64,000 nt of DNA from Syngnathus acus (Eukaryota > Chordata > Actinopteri > Syngnathiformes > Syngnathidae): the NCBI RefSeq assembly GCF_901709675.1, contig NC_051089.1, positions 9,855,476 through 9,919,475 of the forward strand, in the 5' to 3' direction. The notes under the pieces were generated by a model, which saw nothing but the letters and a program-made list of their open reading frames with translations, was not told where the DNA came from and did not search any database. Both the position numbers and the translations under genes were made by a program. Shown in pieces: positions 11,019 through 35,791 of the stretch; the first letter of the stretch is position 1; each line of letters starts with the position of its first letter.

Positions 11019-14000
11019 CTGGAGGGGAAATAGTGGGATATGATTCTCAGGTGTGCCCTACATAGAGTGCTAGATATGGTTTTCTTGTCAAGATAAAAAC
11101 AGAGCACAGACAAAAACCAACAACAATGAAGTGACTCGTGATAAAAATGAGTTTAAGACTCCGCTTAATATAAACTGATAAATAGTCATAAAATGGTTTA
11201 TAGTGGGAGGCAATTGAACAGGGGTGTGTAGACTTTTTACATGCACTATAATAATCCATATTGCAGTTTAGTAACAAATTAATGACAGGGATGGCCATGC
11301 GACTAGATTTAGCTGGAGCTTAACAAAGCAAAAATGTATTAGGCAACAAAACAATGACACAAGGCTCTTCATCTCCATAGCAACGGAGAATCAGCCTTTA
11401 GTGCCTTATTTACCATAAGAAGTCATTAATTTTTCAACACTTGTGCATGCTCCAGCGGTCCCCTGAAAAACAGGAGCTCGTGCGAGTCTCTCCTCTGAGA
11501 ACACTTGTTTGATTATCAATGCTTGCGAACAAAAACTAGACACCTCCCAAAAATCTCTGTAACCACCTAGTTAATCATCATCAAACAGAGCTTTGGAATG
11601 CATAGGAGGAGCAAAACAAGGCAGACCAGGCCGCTTTCCCATCAGCCGTCCTGCGCTGGGACATAATGAATGCGATGCCAGCCGAGCGCGCTGACATACG
11701 CGCACACTTCATTTGCATCCCAACCCCCCACCGCCGTTTCACACGCACATGCAGTTTGATACATGCCGCAGTCCCACAGGGGGAAGTAGGTTGCACTCTT
11801 TTTTTCTTTTTTTTCCTGGAGCTCGCCATCCTCCTTCTCTTCTCTCTCACTTCCACCCACACAGCCAACAGCCCGGCCGCCCTCGTGTGCAGCTCCTACT
11901 ACTTCCATAGCTACACCGCCAGCTCAGAGTGGCAGGACCAAGCTTTGGCCACGTGAGACTTCCTTTTAGCTCCTTCACTTATGTTAGCACTCTTGACCCC
12001 TGCAAAACTGCACACAACATCCCTTCCCGGGAGATACCACTGTGGCATTCAGACCTTGAAAAGGAATCACGAATAATATTTGTTGATTAGGCTTCACGCG
12101 ATCAAGATTTTGGAGCCGATCAGCGAGTTTAAAAAAGAAAAGCAATAACCGATCACCACCAACAGCAGCAGTTTGACACATTGGTGAATCATCATCTGCT
12201 TCAGTAAAAAATGACTGTTGATTTTTTGTTGTGTAATTAAATTTGACATATCAAAAGTACTCGAGGTATAGGCACTCAGTATCTGTGACTGGTATCGGTC
12301 CAATTTAGATTTTTCCTACAATTCCTAACCTTTTAAATGATAGTGAGAAGCTAGATTCAAAATTGTCATCTGTATGTCACGAGGAGGTTTGTTATTCTAC
12401 TACTTGGGCACTGACCAAACAAAACTGACATGCGAATCCAGTTTGGGCACTTTTCCCATACAACCCCGTTTGTTTGCACTGCTGGAGTGCGTCCGAGTAC
12501 TGAACTATGGACCGACCGGCACGACGAGCGAGTTTCACACAGCCTTGTGATTGATGTGTGGGAGATGCTCCCTCCCCCCGCTGTGAGTCTGTGTCTGTAC
12601 ATCTGTCTCTCCTCCCTCCCTCCCTCCCTCCCTCCATCAGTCTTTGCCACTGCGATGTTATCTGTGAGTGTCTGTGCGTCTGTATGCAGGAGGTGACGCA
12701 GTGTCTGACTGAATCCAGACAAAGAGACAAACTCATCAGCCAACAGACATGAGACGATGAAGAGGAGGAGCAGGGGGGAGATGGGATTGAGCAAAACATA
12801 GAGCATAGAATGCCAAAACTCAACTTTGTGTGCCAATCAATGAATACCCCCCCCCCCCTCTCTTCTCATTCTTCTTTCAGGCACCATCATAATGCTGACA
12901 CAAAACATTGTCTGAACCTGCAGGAAATGCCGCATTAGGGTTCTGAACTGAATAGCGGGCCCGTGGACTTTGCTGCCGTGCATCAATGTTAATGCTTGAA
13001 GTTGACTAATTGCAAAGAAGACTTTCCACTTGCCCATCCGTCTGCTGCCGGTACCAGACCGCAACGCTCTGCGGGACAGCTTACAAAACGTCTTCATACG
13101 TCTGTGCGGGTAAAGCAGTTAGCTGCGGCCATCTTTTTCATCAAAATGTCTCACCTAATAATTCACAGACAGCAACTTTGTGCTACAACGTTCATTGATG
13201 CAGCAACTTTAACCTAAGAAAAAATAAATACACAAAAAAAACTTGAATGCTGCAAACAGACGGACACAAATCCTCCAGGCAAAAAGCAAAACTGACTTCA
13301 AACATCCATAAACGTAGTGAACTTTGGAACATATTTCAAACTCTATCAGAAAGTCTTTCTTTGTTGAATTACTTGTATAGACAAGACCAGTCATGATGTC
13401 ACACCAGCTATTTTGGCTACACATGCTGAGGTCCAGGATTTACTATTCAAAGCTGGATCACTCGGCGGAAACATGACTATTTTACTATTCTGTTATCACA
13501 CTCAACTCATTAGGGGTTAATCAATGCACAAAGACTGACTCGACATTTCAAACTAACAACTACTGATTATATTTGCGCTCCTGTCCTGAATCTAGGATGT
13601 CAGCTTGTTCTTTTGTGTCATGAAATCAATTTAACAAAAATATATACAAGTCTCTTAGCAAAGCCTAATTGTTTTTTTTTTTTAAGAGTCATTTCGAGCC
13701 CATTATTGTGTAGCTCTCAAAGCAGCAGCTGTGTGTGTTGCAAAATAGTGGAAATAAATGCTGTCAAATCAGCCTCCGGCAAGACGTTTTGCACGGGTAG
13801 GATGTTTTGGCAGAACATCGGCAGTCTCTCGAACCGAACACATCCATGGGAGTTGAGGGATGGGATTTACCCCATGTGATGATGAACGGCGGGGGAGATC
13901 CTGGACAGGGCAATTTATAAAATCCTTTGTAAACACATGTAGTAACATACAGTACAGTTTCACGTGGCTCCGTGTATTTCAATGGGTGACTATAGAAAGC

Positions 14001-14480
14001 TTGGGCATGCATCAGAGCTGCATGAAGCTCGCACCTCAGTCGTGAAATCAAAAGGCGACGTTAACTGTATTTCATTCTTCCTTTAGAAAGCACACCAGTC
14101 CGGGCATGTGCGGTGTCGGCGTTTTCAATTCTGTTGACAGTCACACAAACTGCCAAAGTAAGCGTACTGTAGTAATCACACAACAGACCTAGGTGCACTT
14201 GCACATCAATAGCTGAGATACCTACAGTCAACTTTGAAGGGGTTGGTCTGTTTTCGCCTGGACATATTATGGTCCAACCCCAGGGAATGAAGAAAAAAAG
14301 GATGAGGAATCCCCTCCGAACCCCCAGGACGCCCCCTCCCCACACCGGTCCAGGTGGAAAATGTGTGCCTCCACTAGAATCGTCGATTCAAAGAGGCAAA
14401 AAATATATAGAATATGAATAAAAAAACGACTTCATGCGTCACGTTCCTGCGGTGGAGATAAAACCAAAAAGGTATTTCCA
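11019..14480. other. ZNF821 5' region / intergenic, no secure exon
   Basis: This interval should hold the 5' exon(s) of ZNF821, but none is certain. A 30-nt candidate on the minus strand (13,880-13,909; acceptor CTGTCCAG, donor GGTAAAT) keeps frame into exon 10887-11018, which is weak evidence. A Tc1/mariner-like end lies at 11,212-11,250. A CCTC run is at 12,610-12,635 and a C homopolymer at about 12,847-12,858. A GC-rich block at 11,640-11,740 contains the octamer ATTTGCAT and could be regulatory. Confidence 0.4.
11212..11250 (+). repeat. solo end of Tc1/mariner-like miniature element
   Basis: The sequence AACAGGGGTGTGTAGACTTT followed by TTACATGCACTATA matches the terminal repeat seen complete at 59,568-60,024. 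No paired end is recognisable nearby, so this is a fragment. Confidence 0.5.
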
Positions 14481-14690
14481 ATGAACGGGTTCCATTTTTC
14501 AACGGGATCGACGGAGCAGCCCTGGAGCAGCTCTGGTGAAGAGCCGCTGACGGGCGCGTGCACGCCGCTGACGGGCGCGTGCTCAGTGCGGCAACGCTCG
14601 AGCTCAGCTGATCTGTTACGTACAGCCTGCCGCGGTGCATTGCGGGATACGCACAGCCAACGCGGAAGTGTTAGCCCTTAAGCTAGTCGT
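14481..14690. promoter_or_regulatory. CpG-rich block, putative ZNF821 promoter region
   Basis: This is the most CpG-dense stretch between the divergent genes ZNF821 and AP1G1. It contains two tandem 19-bp copies of GCCGCTGACGGGCGCGTGC (14,543-14,561 and 14,564-14,582, period 21). It also contains GCATTGCGGGATA (14,637-14,649), close to the ZNF143-type promoter motif. Strand and start site cannot be set from sequence alone. Confidence 0.35.
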
Positions 14691-15118
14691 GCTAGCAACG
14701 AGCAAGTACAAATTTGCAGAAGATCCCCTTTCAGGAAACGCGTTCATTTTGGATGCAACAAAATTCGTTTCATTATTGAAAACTGTGAAAATGTATGTAA
14801 TCGACTCTCATATCAAGCAACAGGTGCATTTTTAGGAAACAGTTGGAATTTAAAGAGAAGTATGACGATGACTATTAAGTGTTTACATTTTCAAGTGGTT
14901 GCTTCTGCAGCATTTTGTGGAAATCACAATATTCCATTACTGGTGAGCTACTTTTAGAATAGGCCACTACCATGTGCCCAAAGGCACCACTTTGGTGAAA
15001 TTTGCATTCTAAGGATTGTTACTTTCACCAAATCTGATTTAGTGGATAATGAACATAAAATCTTTGTGGTGGAAGTTCTTGTGTTTTATGGGCCCTCAAA
15101 TGATTTATACGCCCTTAA

Positions 15119-15201
15119 CGACAAAGAGTGTACTAGTGCTCCGATATCAAGTGCAGGGATATCGAGGACATAGAATAAGTACTCAACCGATTTGCCATAC
15201 A
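15119..15201. repeat. partial end of the ACTAGT TIR family
   Basis: The segment at 15,157-15,201 aligns with the right terminal repeat of the copy at 31,341-31,838. It keeps the GGATATC core and then GAATAAGTACTCAACCGATT before GCCATAC. A CTAGTG motif precedes it. No left end is found, so this is a fragment. Confidence 0.45.
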
Positions 15202-15619
15202 CAACTATTAATCAATAATCGCTAGATTTTGGACGGATTTTCATGGATTGTTGGGATGGAACAGATACAAAATGTGCCGCGAGGTGGCGCTCTTCGCCTC
15301 CACACACCCAGTGCCATAACATTACACTAGTCGTCATCACTGAATGCCACGAGTAAAACGACCGCATCACAACATGGGGGATAGAAAAGTGATATTCTTC
15401 CGCTGGTGAGACAGGAGGGGGAGCTTAAACAGAAAGTAATCCACATCAACAAAAATGATATCATTAAAAAGTGCCATTCGTGTTGGAATAAGAGGCGCCT
15501 CATACATCCAGCACAGAGCAGACGGCTTAGGATAATGACTTTTTCAGTTCGATTTGCTTGTAAAAGCAACAAAATGATGTTAGCGAGCTGGCTAACACGC
15601 TAGCTCTTTATAATAACGA

Positions 15620-15981
15620 TGCATTAGAACAGGCGTTAGACAACACCGCGCACGTTCTAAACCAATGCGGACCTATAGTACTGGCGGAACAAGTGCTTTA
15701 CCCATGTTCTCCGGCGATCATCAGCGGATCAGGCGTGCGTCTTGGAATAGAACAATGCCAGGATTTAAACAAGTCCTCCGATGAAAGCTAACGCTACTGT
15801 ACGCTGCTAAACTTGAGCAAACCTTTCTTGCTCCAAAACCTTTTGGGACATGTCAGTGTAACCCTCCGCCTGCAGTAGATGTGCTGAGGCTGGAGTAGCC
15901 ACCATTTTGCATGTCGAGTGTGTTCCTCCCTCCATTGCTTATAGAGACGATTCCACTTACTTTCTGGCATCACCACGGCTG
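15620..15981 (+). promoter_or_regulatory. possible AP1G1 promoter and non-coding first exon
   Basis: The AP1G1 start codon lies three bases into an exon preceded by a clear acceptor at 19,008, so at least one upstream non-coding exon is required. A strong donor-like CGGCTG|GTAAGTG occurs at 15,981/15,982. Just upstream, at about 15,897-15,910, is GCCACCATTTTGCATG, which reads as a YY1-type site on the other strand. This is a reasonable candidate, not proof. Other donors in 14-17 kb are possible. Confidence 0.3.
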
Positions 15982-28743
<12,762 letters not shown>

Positions 28744-30930
28744 TGAGTTGCTTCTTTTGCTCCTAAAACCCCCTCTGACGGGGACTATGATTTTTTTTAA
28801 TTTTTTTTCACCTTGACCTTCCTCCTCCCGCTTTCTTCCAACGGACTCCCCCTCAGTGACATCACTAAACGCACAGCAGAGCGTCTTTAACAAAGGAAAA
28901 ACCAGTTGAGATGAAGAGCCGTTCGATAAGCGGGATGATCTGTCCGTGAGCTATCTGTTTTCTTTCTTTACTGGTGTCATCATCTCTTGTTAGCCATGCC
29001 ACTTTGTTCCCCCCCCCCCCCCCCCCTCACATGAACATTGTACTAAATATAACATTAACTCACTTGATAAAATGAATATTTATGATTGCGCTGAGCCTAT
29101 AAAGCCCTAATAATGCAATCTTCAGATAATTCACTTTTGTGACCTTTCTCAGTTGAAAATGCCGTTGCGTTTCATCACTGTCCGGTGGAGTCCTCGCACA
29201 TCTAAAATTACTACTGTTAAGGAAATACAAACAAAAGGGCCATTTTGCTTGTTGCATCATTCAAGTTGGCATTTTAACTCCCATTGTGCATCAACACAAC
29301 CCAAAACAGGCTTACTCAAATCATGTGTCAAGTTTGGGATATCAAAACACATCCGGACTTTGAATCCCAATTCGACATAATGCGCACAAGCTCCCACAGA
29401 GTTGGAAGGAGGGCTTAGATAGTTAGTGTGCAAGCTATTCAATAGATTTGTGCTGAACCTATTTTCAACACTTAATAAATTGTTTAAAAATCTGAGAAAA
29501 ATAAAACAATGCAATTGGTACATGCCATTATTGGAGTTTCTCCCGAGAGCGACGATATTCTTGCAAGGTAGACTATCCGGGCAGTGTGGAAAAATATATT
29601 CACATTTTGAGATGGTTATAATCGTGATGCGTAAATCACAATTTCTAATTATAATTTTTTTTCCCCCTGTGTGGCTCTAATGCAGTAAGCTGGTTAGTGA
29701 GATGCGTTTGTTTTACCCAGTTGAGCTTCTCACCTCGCACAAACTTCTGTAAATGAAGCCTGTTCTGAATGTAGTTACATGCACTGAATGCTGTTCTCCC
29801 CCATCTCCTTATTTCTCCTCCATCGATGATACGGCCATCACATCGGCACTATTTCTGTGAAAATATGTTTGATTTCTTTCAGTAAATCGACTTGATTATT
29901 TATGCCTGATATCAAAGTGACGTGCCTTTCTGACTTGACGAGAAAAGTTTTGCTAGTGAGGGAAGTGATTGTGATGGATTTGAACTGCTAGAATCATCTT
30001 TCACCTTATTCAAAGCGCATTTGGTTTTCACTCTGGAGAGCTTTACCGGACCTCCACAATCACGCAAATGCTCACAATCTAATCCCAATTGTCCTGAGAG
30101 TGAAAATGTTGCTGCGCTTCATTTTTTGCCTGATAGGCCCCAAACGAAGCAAATCGTAAAAAAATAAGGCAGCTAATAGATGTCACTTTTTTTTTTCCAA
30201 ATGATGCCATCAAACGTTGTCATAAAATCTCATTTAATGTCCTGTCCCAGTTTTCAGATATGGATTTACCTAATTAATCGAGTGAGGACTTTTTTTAGTC
30301 GTGCGATTGATTTGGCGGCTCTGGTCTTCTCTGTCACGGGAGGCTACCGTTGATACCTCACAATCTTCTCTTTCTACTGACTCGGAGTGGTTGGCCTGCT
30401 TTTCGTCCCCGGTCGCAAGCGAGGGGCGCACAGCTGCATGAAAGCTGACGGCCGTTTGTACACGTGCGCCGTAACAAGTTAGCGACAAACAACCTTAGCG
30501 GGCCCACAATGCTTTGATATTCAATCACTATGCTTCACTATCTAACTCCTGTGACCAAAATCGGAGAGACTATTAGCTTTGGAAATATTTTTCAGCTACG
30601 ATATGTGTATATGGAGGAAAATAATTTCACTTTTTTTCTGTTGTTGACAAATGCTATATTAGCTTGTTTTCTGTACATATTGAGGGCTTTTACAAAATTT
30701 TTGTCTCTTGTACTATCTTTCATCCTTTTTTTAGATACCATTTTCTAAACCAGTTCTTCACTATGTATATTGTCTAAATTAGTCAACCGTAGACTACATC
30801 AGGCTTCCCTGTATCACCACTCATCCATTGTAAAAGGTATAATATGATCTGCTACCTGTACATTGTATATAATTGTAAAACAAACAAAGGCTGATCCACT
30901 TAAATAAAAACCCACATGAAGACTTCAAAA
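28744..30930 (+). other. probable AP1G1 3'UTR
   Basis: Non-coding sequence from the TGA at 28741-28743 to a well-formed AATAAA at 30,903-30,908, about 2.2 kb. Earlier AATAAA signals occur at about 29,472 and 29,497, so shorter forms are possible. A C homopolymer is at 29,009-29,026. No other gene fits in this interval and the next plus-strand gene starts beyond 33 kb. Confidence 0.45.
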
Positions 30931-31340
30931 CGATTAGCTAGGACATCAAATTGTATGCATATATGTACAAAAGATTCTTAAACTGCAATCGATTGACGAG
31001 GATTCCTACATGGGTGTGGATGTGTCGTCTTTTTACAAAGATAACTACTGAGGCTAGTCGTCAGGGTTTGCTTTCAATGATCGAACGTACTACTGAGAAA
31101 CGGAAACATTGCACAAGTAAGCTTTCGCAATGCACCCCCAGCTTGCTTCGTCTCACCTTTTCTGTCCGCCTTGTGTGTGCCGCTTTTTAAATGTCTTTCT
31201 TACATTTTTTTTAATGCAGGACTTTCCCGACACCTTTACTGTGGTGGCCCGAAATTCACCCCAATTCAAGACAATAATACAACTGCCTCCCCCCCATCCC
31301 CAATTGTTCCAGTACATGTATCCTCTCAAACAATTTTAAA
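30931..31340. other. intergenic, no gene seen
   Basis: Sequence between the likely AP1G1 poly(A) site and the next TIR element. No exon or RNA is recognised. Confidence 0.4.
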
Positions 31341-31838
31341 GGAAAGCTGTTTGAGCATTTATTCAATATCCAGCCTAGTAAGCTCTGTTCTTATAGTTGG
31401 ACATTTCAGAACACTTGTAGAATGAATGTTTTGTGCTACACTACTTGTAGGCATGTCACACACTAGTTGCAACAATGACATGAAATTGTATTTCTTGTGA
31501 GCAACCGAAAAACACTGGACAAAGATGCATTCTGTAATTGTTTTATCATGAGTGTAACTAGTGACATGATCAAAATGTACTTATTACAATCTAGTGCTTC
31601 ACTGGCAGTACTAGTAGCATGCAGACGTCATACAGGGTACAGTTTTTCCTCACGAGTACTAATATACCAAAGTTGTCCAGCGATATCATTCAGGAGTGGG
31701 AAAAATTACTATTAAAACTTTTCTGCGAGATAGTCATTCATTTTGTGTATCCTAATCGATCCAGTAACTAGTGAGTAGTAGTGGCAGTACGTCAAAATGG
31801 ATATCAAGGATATGGAATAAATACTCAAACGGCCTTCC
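31341..31838. repeat. TIR element, ACTAGT-rich family, copy 3 (best preserved ends)
   Basis: The left end GGAAAGCTGTTTGAGCATTT (31341-31360) continues with ATTCAATATCC. The right end is GGATATGGAATAAATACTCA then AACGGCCTTCC (to 31,838). They are inverted copies over about 31 bp with a handful of mismatches. The interior of about 435 bp carries CTAGT motifs (about 31,558, 31,592, 31,610, 31,766). It encodes nothing recognisable. This copy defines the family ends used for the others. Confidence 0.65.
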
Positions 31839-33019
31839 CATTAATCTCGACTGAAAACTGCTTTACATCCCATTCGCCACAAGGGGGAGCTGCGCAACAC
31901 TAGAATGCGGGTGGGAAGGAAAAGTTCAGTCCAGCTTGCTCACGTTTGTTTTGTGTTTTTGTTTGCTTGTGTTGTTTTTCGAGTAGTGCGTCTTCTATGC
32001 CCGTTGTTTTTAGTGATGCTCATCACTTTGGTAAATGAATCTAACACAAGTGCTTTGGACACACTTGAAGGAAGAAAAATTATTTGTGCAATCCGTGTGC
32101 GTGCTTGGTTTACCTGATTTTATTTGGTTGCACATTCTGAGTTTGCAAGCTGCATGTAAAAAAAAGTCATTTCTATTTGACCTACTCATTTTTGTTTTTG
32201 GGGTAGCTAATGCAAGGAACATTTGTGAATCTATCCCACCCAGTCATAGGTTACTCGTGTGTACAATAGGATTTTGTTCAGATAGCGGTCACATTAAGGA
32301 TTAAAGAAATGAAGTGCACCCCTAGGCTCGTCATGACTGTAAAACAAAATTGATTTGTTGCAGCGGAATGAGCACCTCTATTTTTGTTTAGTTATTTTAA
32401 CCCCGTCCAAACCCACCAAATTGGACGCGTTGAACTGAACCCTACAGTCCGCGGCTCGAAGGTGAGTGTGACTGTCAGACTGAAAGTATATGATATGATT
32501 GAAGATGACAAGTTGTAAACTATTAAATGGGATATTTTTAATTGATGATGTGTGTTCTTGTCATTTGGGTTGCAGAAAATGATAAAGCAAATAAAAAGTT
32601 AATACTGAAAATCTAGCTTGCTTTTTTTTGCGACATGGAGCATCGATGCACCACGGACATCATTGAAATACGAAGACTATGTATTTGGGGGAAAGACTGG
32701 ATCGGGAGAGAATGTAAGTTATTACTGTATTTTATTAAATACAGCAACATACTGTAGAAAACTGTTTACTGTATTACAGCTGACAGTAAATAGTAATTTT
32801 AGATGATCAAGTAAAATATGGAATGCAATGTTGACTGTTTTTATCCATCTATATTTCTTTATTATTGATGACTATTTGACTATTGCATTTATTGGGCAAA
32901 TTTAAGACTTCTTGTGAAAAAACAACATAATTTTCTTGCTATTGATGACGAAGCGCATAGGCTACAAGATGGGTTTGAACTAATGCTCAAAGGCTTTGGG
33001 TGTGCTCAAAGGTCTGTGG
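31839..33019. other. intergenic upstream of PHLPP2
   Basis: No exon is identified with confidence. A donor-like CTCGAAG|GTGAGTG at about 32,460 in a small GC-rich patch could belong to an alternative 5' exon of PHLPP2, but there is no further support. Confidence 0.35.
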
Positions 33020-33414
33020 ATTTCCCTGGAAAGGGGGCCGTAGCTGCCAGAGCCCGCCCACGTCATGTTTATTGATCCGGCAGCGGAGGCCCTCCCGCAG
33101 GGAGCCTGGCAGCAGTCGACTTCAGGGGGCTCACTGACTATGGAGCTCCGGCTCCGTGTGCGCCTCCCCGTGGGAATCAGTTGCCAGCCGCCCCCTGCCA
33201 TCATCATCGTCACCACCACGCCACTCGAACTCTAGTGGTCTCCGTGGATCGCGAGCACCCATGGCGATGGAGGATCAGCCTGACAACAGCGGGGCTTGCA
33301 TCGACAGGCAGCCGGACACTGTGCTCCACCGAGGCGGGCTCATCCACGTCGGAGGTCACGGTTGTCGCACCGGACCTTCCGCCGCCCCGGCCGGGATACG
33401 AGTGTTAAAGGCAG
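33020..33414 (+). promoter_or_regulatory. PHLPP2 GC-rich promoter and non-coding first exon
   Basis: A GC- and CpG-rich block ends in the donor AAAGGCAG|GTGATA at 33,414/33,415. Spliced to the acceptor at 35,785, it gives TGT TAA AGG CAG CGC AAC ATG. That places an in-frame stop upstream of the start codon and supports the MKR start. The transcription start is not visible. A run of about 14 C residues follows the donor at 33,431-33,444. Confidence 0.5.
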
Positions 33415-34309
33415 GTGATATTTACAACTACCCCCCCCCCCCCCTCCCTCTTTTGCACTTGTGCTTTAACAGGCGTCTTCTTGCATGACAGGGCAAAGTG
33501 CATGGGATACTCGTAACATTATGTAACGCGCTCTCATCTCTATACCCACGATTATGGGAATTATGATGATGTATCCTCGGAACGTTTACATCGAGCCCGG
33601 CAGGAATTGCGGGCATCGACATGCACAAGCATCTCACGCTAATTTAAAGGCGGGATAGACACGCACAAACCACTCTACATCTTTCCTGTGATGCCAACAA
33701 ATTAAATGCTCAGTTTTGATGGACACAGTCGGAAAGGTTTTAAGTTAGCATTATCTTCTACTGCGTGGGCTCGAATTAATACTGAATTAGATTTAGTAGT
33801 AAGGTGACTATTGTGATGCAGCGTACTGCACGCAACAATCACCCTACTGTAGTATTAAAGAGTGTCAATCGATATTTAAGCCTTATTGGATTTATTGTTT
33901 GGACAATTTTTTATTATTATTGTGTTGATGAGGTGTACCTAATGTTGTGGGCAGTGACATCATCCAGGGAATGACATCATTTTATAAGCGCAAAAGAATA
34001 TGAGGAGATATTTGTGTGGTGGCAGTAAACTCAATTTCACAACAAGCAGCACTTTGTTAGATTGTGAACAATTTGTAAAAACAGCTCCAAGCTTTTTATT
34101 GCCGATTCCAGTTGAAGTCAAACGAAACAAACAATGAAGAGAATTGCATACGCAGAAAAAAGGTTTTTGTACAAAATAAAATTATCTGGATTCAGATACT
34201 TTTTAAAAAGATGCGTAGTCAATCGATGAAATAAAATTCAGTTAAGTCAACACGTTTTTTTCTTCAGTTTAGCTTTACCTTAGTGGTCTGTTTAGCCTAA
34301 TCCTGCAGA

Positions 34310-34450
34310 TGGGTTAACCCTGTCGGCATCTGATATCTGAACACAAATAGTGGAGCAAGACATGTAGACAGACAATATAACAATACTCATATGAATGTGT
34401 TTTTCCATTGCAAAAAATACTAATACAGCTTTCTGAGGCAGTTGTGAAAC
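34310..34450. repeat. dispersed repeat fragment (ATATCTGAACAC family)
   Basis: The sequence ATCTGAACACAAATAGTGGA followed by GCAAGACATGTAGACAGACA aligns with the segments at 35.5 kb, 46.93 kb and 25.94 kb. Confidence 0.5.
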
Positions 34451-35414
34451 TACAATTATTACTAGCTACTATACTAGTTAATCTGTAGGGATTTTTGTGT
34501 CACCCAAGATTTCATGTAGAGGGTACAGTTAAGAAGAGCATCCTTTGCACTGGTGTCATCAGGCGCCAGAGATGCACAGCAAAATGTCATCATCATAGCT
34601 GTGGAAATTCACTCCATGCCTCCCAATGACTTTGCTAAGTGGAACCATATTAGTTCAAGAATAAGCAACCTAAAATTAAATTTTGAGGCGTGCCATATGT
34701 TAATAGACTTTCAAGACGCATTTAACAAAACTTACCATTAAACGTCTCTCAGTGAGGTAGGATAAAAACCATTTAGTGTAATGAAAAGTCATTATTTGTC
34801 TGACCTACTCAATATCGCATGTGAATGAGGTCCAATGTGTTGTGATGATGTGCCAACAGGACAAATGTCATCCGCATAGGTCAGCACACTGATCACCTGA
34901 CCTGTACCTTGACAGCCATGCCCATGAATATTGTGACTCTGAGAGGTCAAGGTGCGCTCTTGACAAATGCCAATAGCAGTCTGTTGGCTTTTGTGTTTAC
35001 GAGTGCAAAGTCATGGTGCGGCTCTAATACGCAAATGCTGACATTTTAGAGCAGAGGTGTGATTTAAATTAACATAAGAGGGAGGTCAAGTTCTTGGAAA
35101 TGAATGCAAGCCCGTATAGTTGCTTTATGTGATTAAAACTCACCTCATCAATTAGGAAACGTCGCCTTATGTAATAAGTTATCAACGTTGACATTTAAAT
35201 TTACCAGTGTGATGGGATTGTTAAAACTGCAAAACTTTACTTCTGTTCAATGTCAGTATTTTTTGTGCGACTGTGTTACCAGTGTTTACGAGGGAAAAGC
35301 ACTTTTTAAAAAGCTGTTTCGAGCTGTTTAGTGCCACTCCTCGTTGAAGTATACTATCAAACATAAAACAAGGTGAATTACTGTACACTTTGTGTGTTTA
35401 AAAACAAGCACGTA

Positions 35415-35600
35415 AATGGGCTTAATGCTAATACATGATAGGCAAAGCCATAGACGGGCTAATCAATAGCATCAACGTTGCGGTGTGATAGCCTTTTAGG
35501 CAATGGATATTTGAACACAAATGGTGGAGCAGCACATGTTGACAGATAATACAAGACTAGATTCTTTATCTTCAGTGAAGAGCTACTAAGGCTTATTGAG
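35415..35600. repeat. dispersed repeat fragment, longer copy
   Basis: It begins GGGCTTAATGCTAATACATG, then has GCCATAGACGGGCTAA, and ends with the TTGAACACAAATGGTGGAGC module. This order is repeated at 46,826-47,052 and in part at 40,010-40,200, which shows that both modules belong to one interspersed family. Confidence 0.5.
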
Positions 35601-35791
35601 GAGCTGAAATGTCTCCCATCTATATCCGTGTCTGTATTATACTGCCCCGAGAAAGTACCCATCAGAAGGAAGATCACAATGTCCATTAATTTAAAACACA
35701 AAATGTGACACAAAGTGATTTCATTACATTGTATTTAATTATATCATTTCTGTGAGTTTTAACATTTGTTTGTGATTGTCCACAGCGCAAC

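Larger units (their letters stand above)
33415..35785 (+). other. probable PHLPP2 intron 1
   Basis: No further coding exon is recognised. It contains two fragments of the ATATCTGAACAC dispersed repeat and AT-rich filler, and ends at the acceptor TGATTGTCCACAG. Confidence 0.45.

Noticed and set aside
10585-11043. 152-codon plus-strand open frame
   Set aside because: It is antisense to two ZNF821 coding exons and their intron.
13880-13909. 30-nt minus-strand candidate microexon of ZNF821
   Set aside because: Splice sites and phase are acceptable, but the peptide (SPPPFIITWG) has no family support. It is kept only as a remark under ZNF821.
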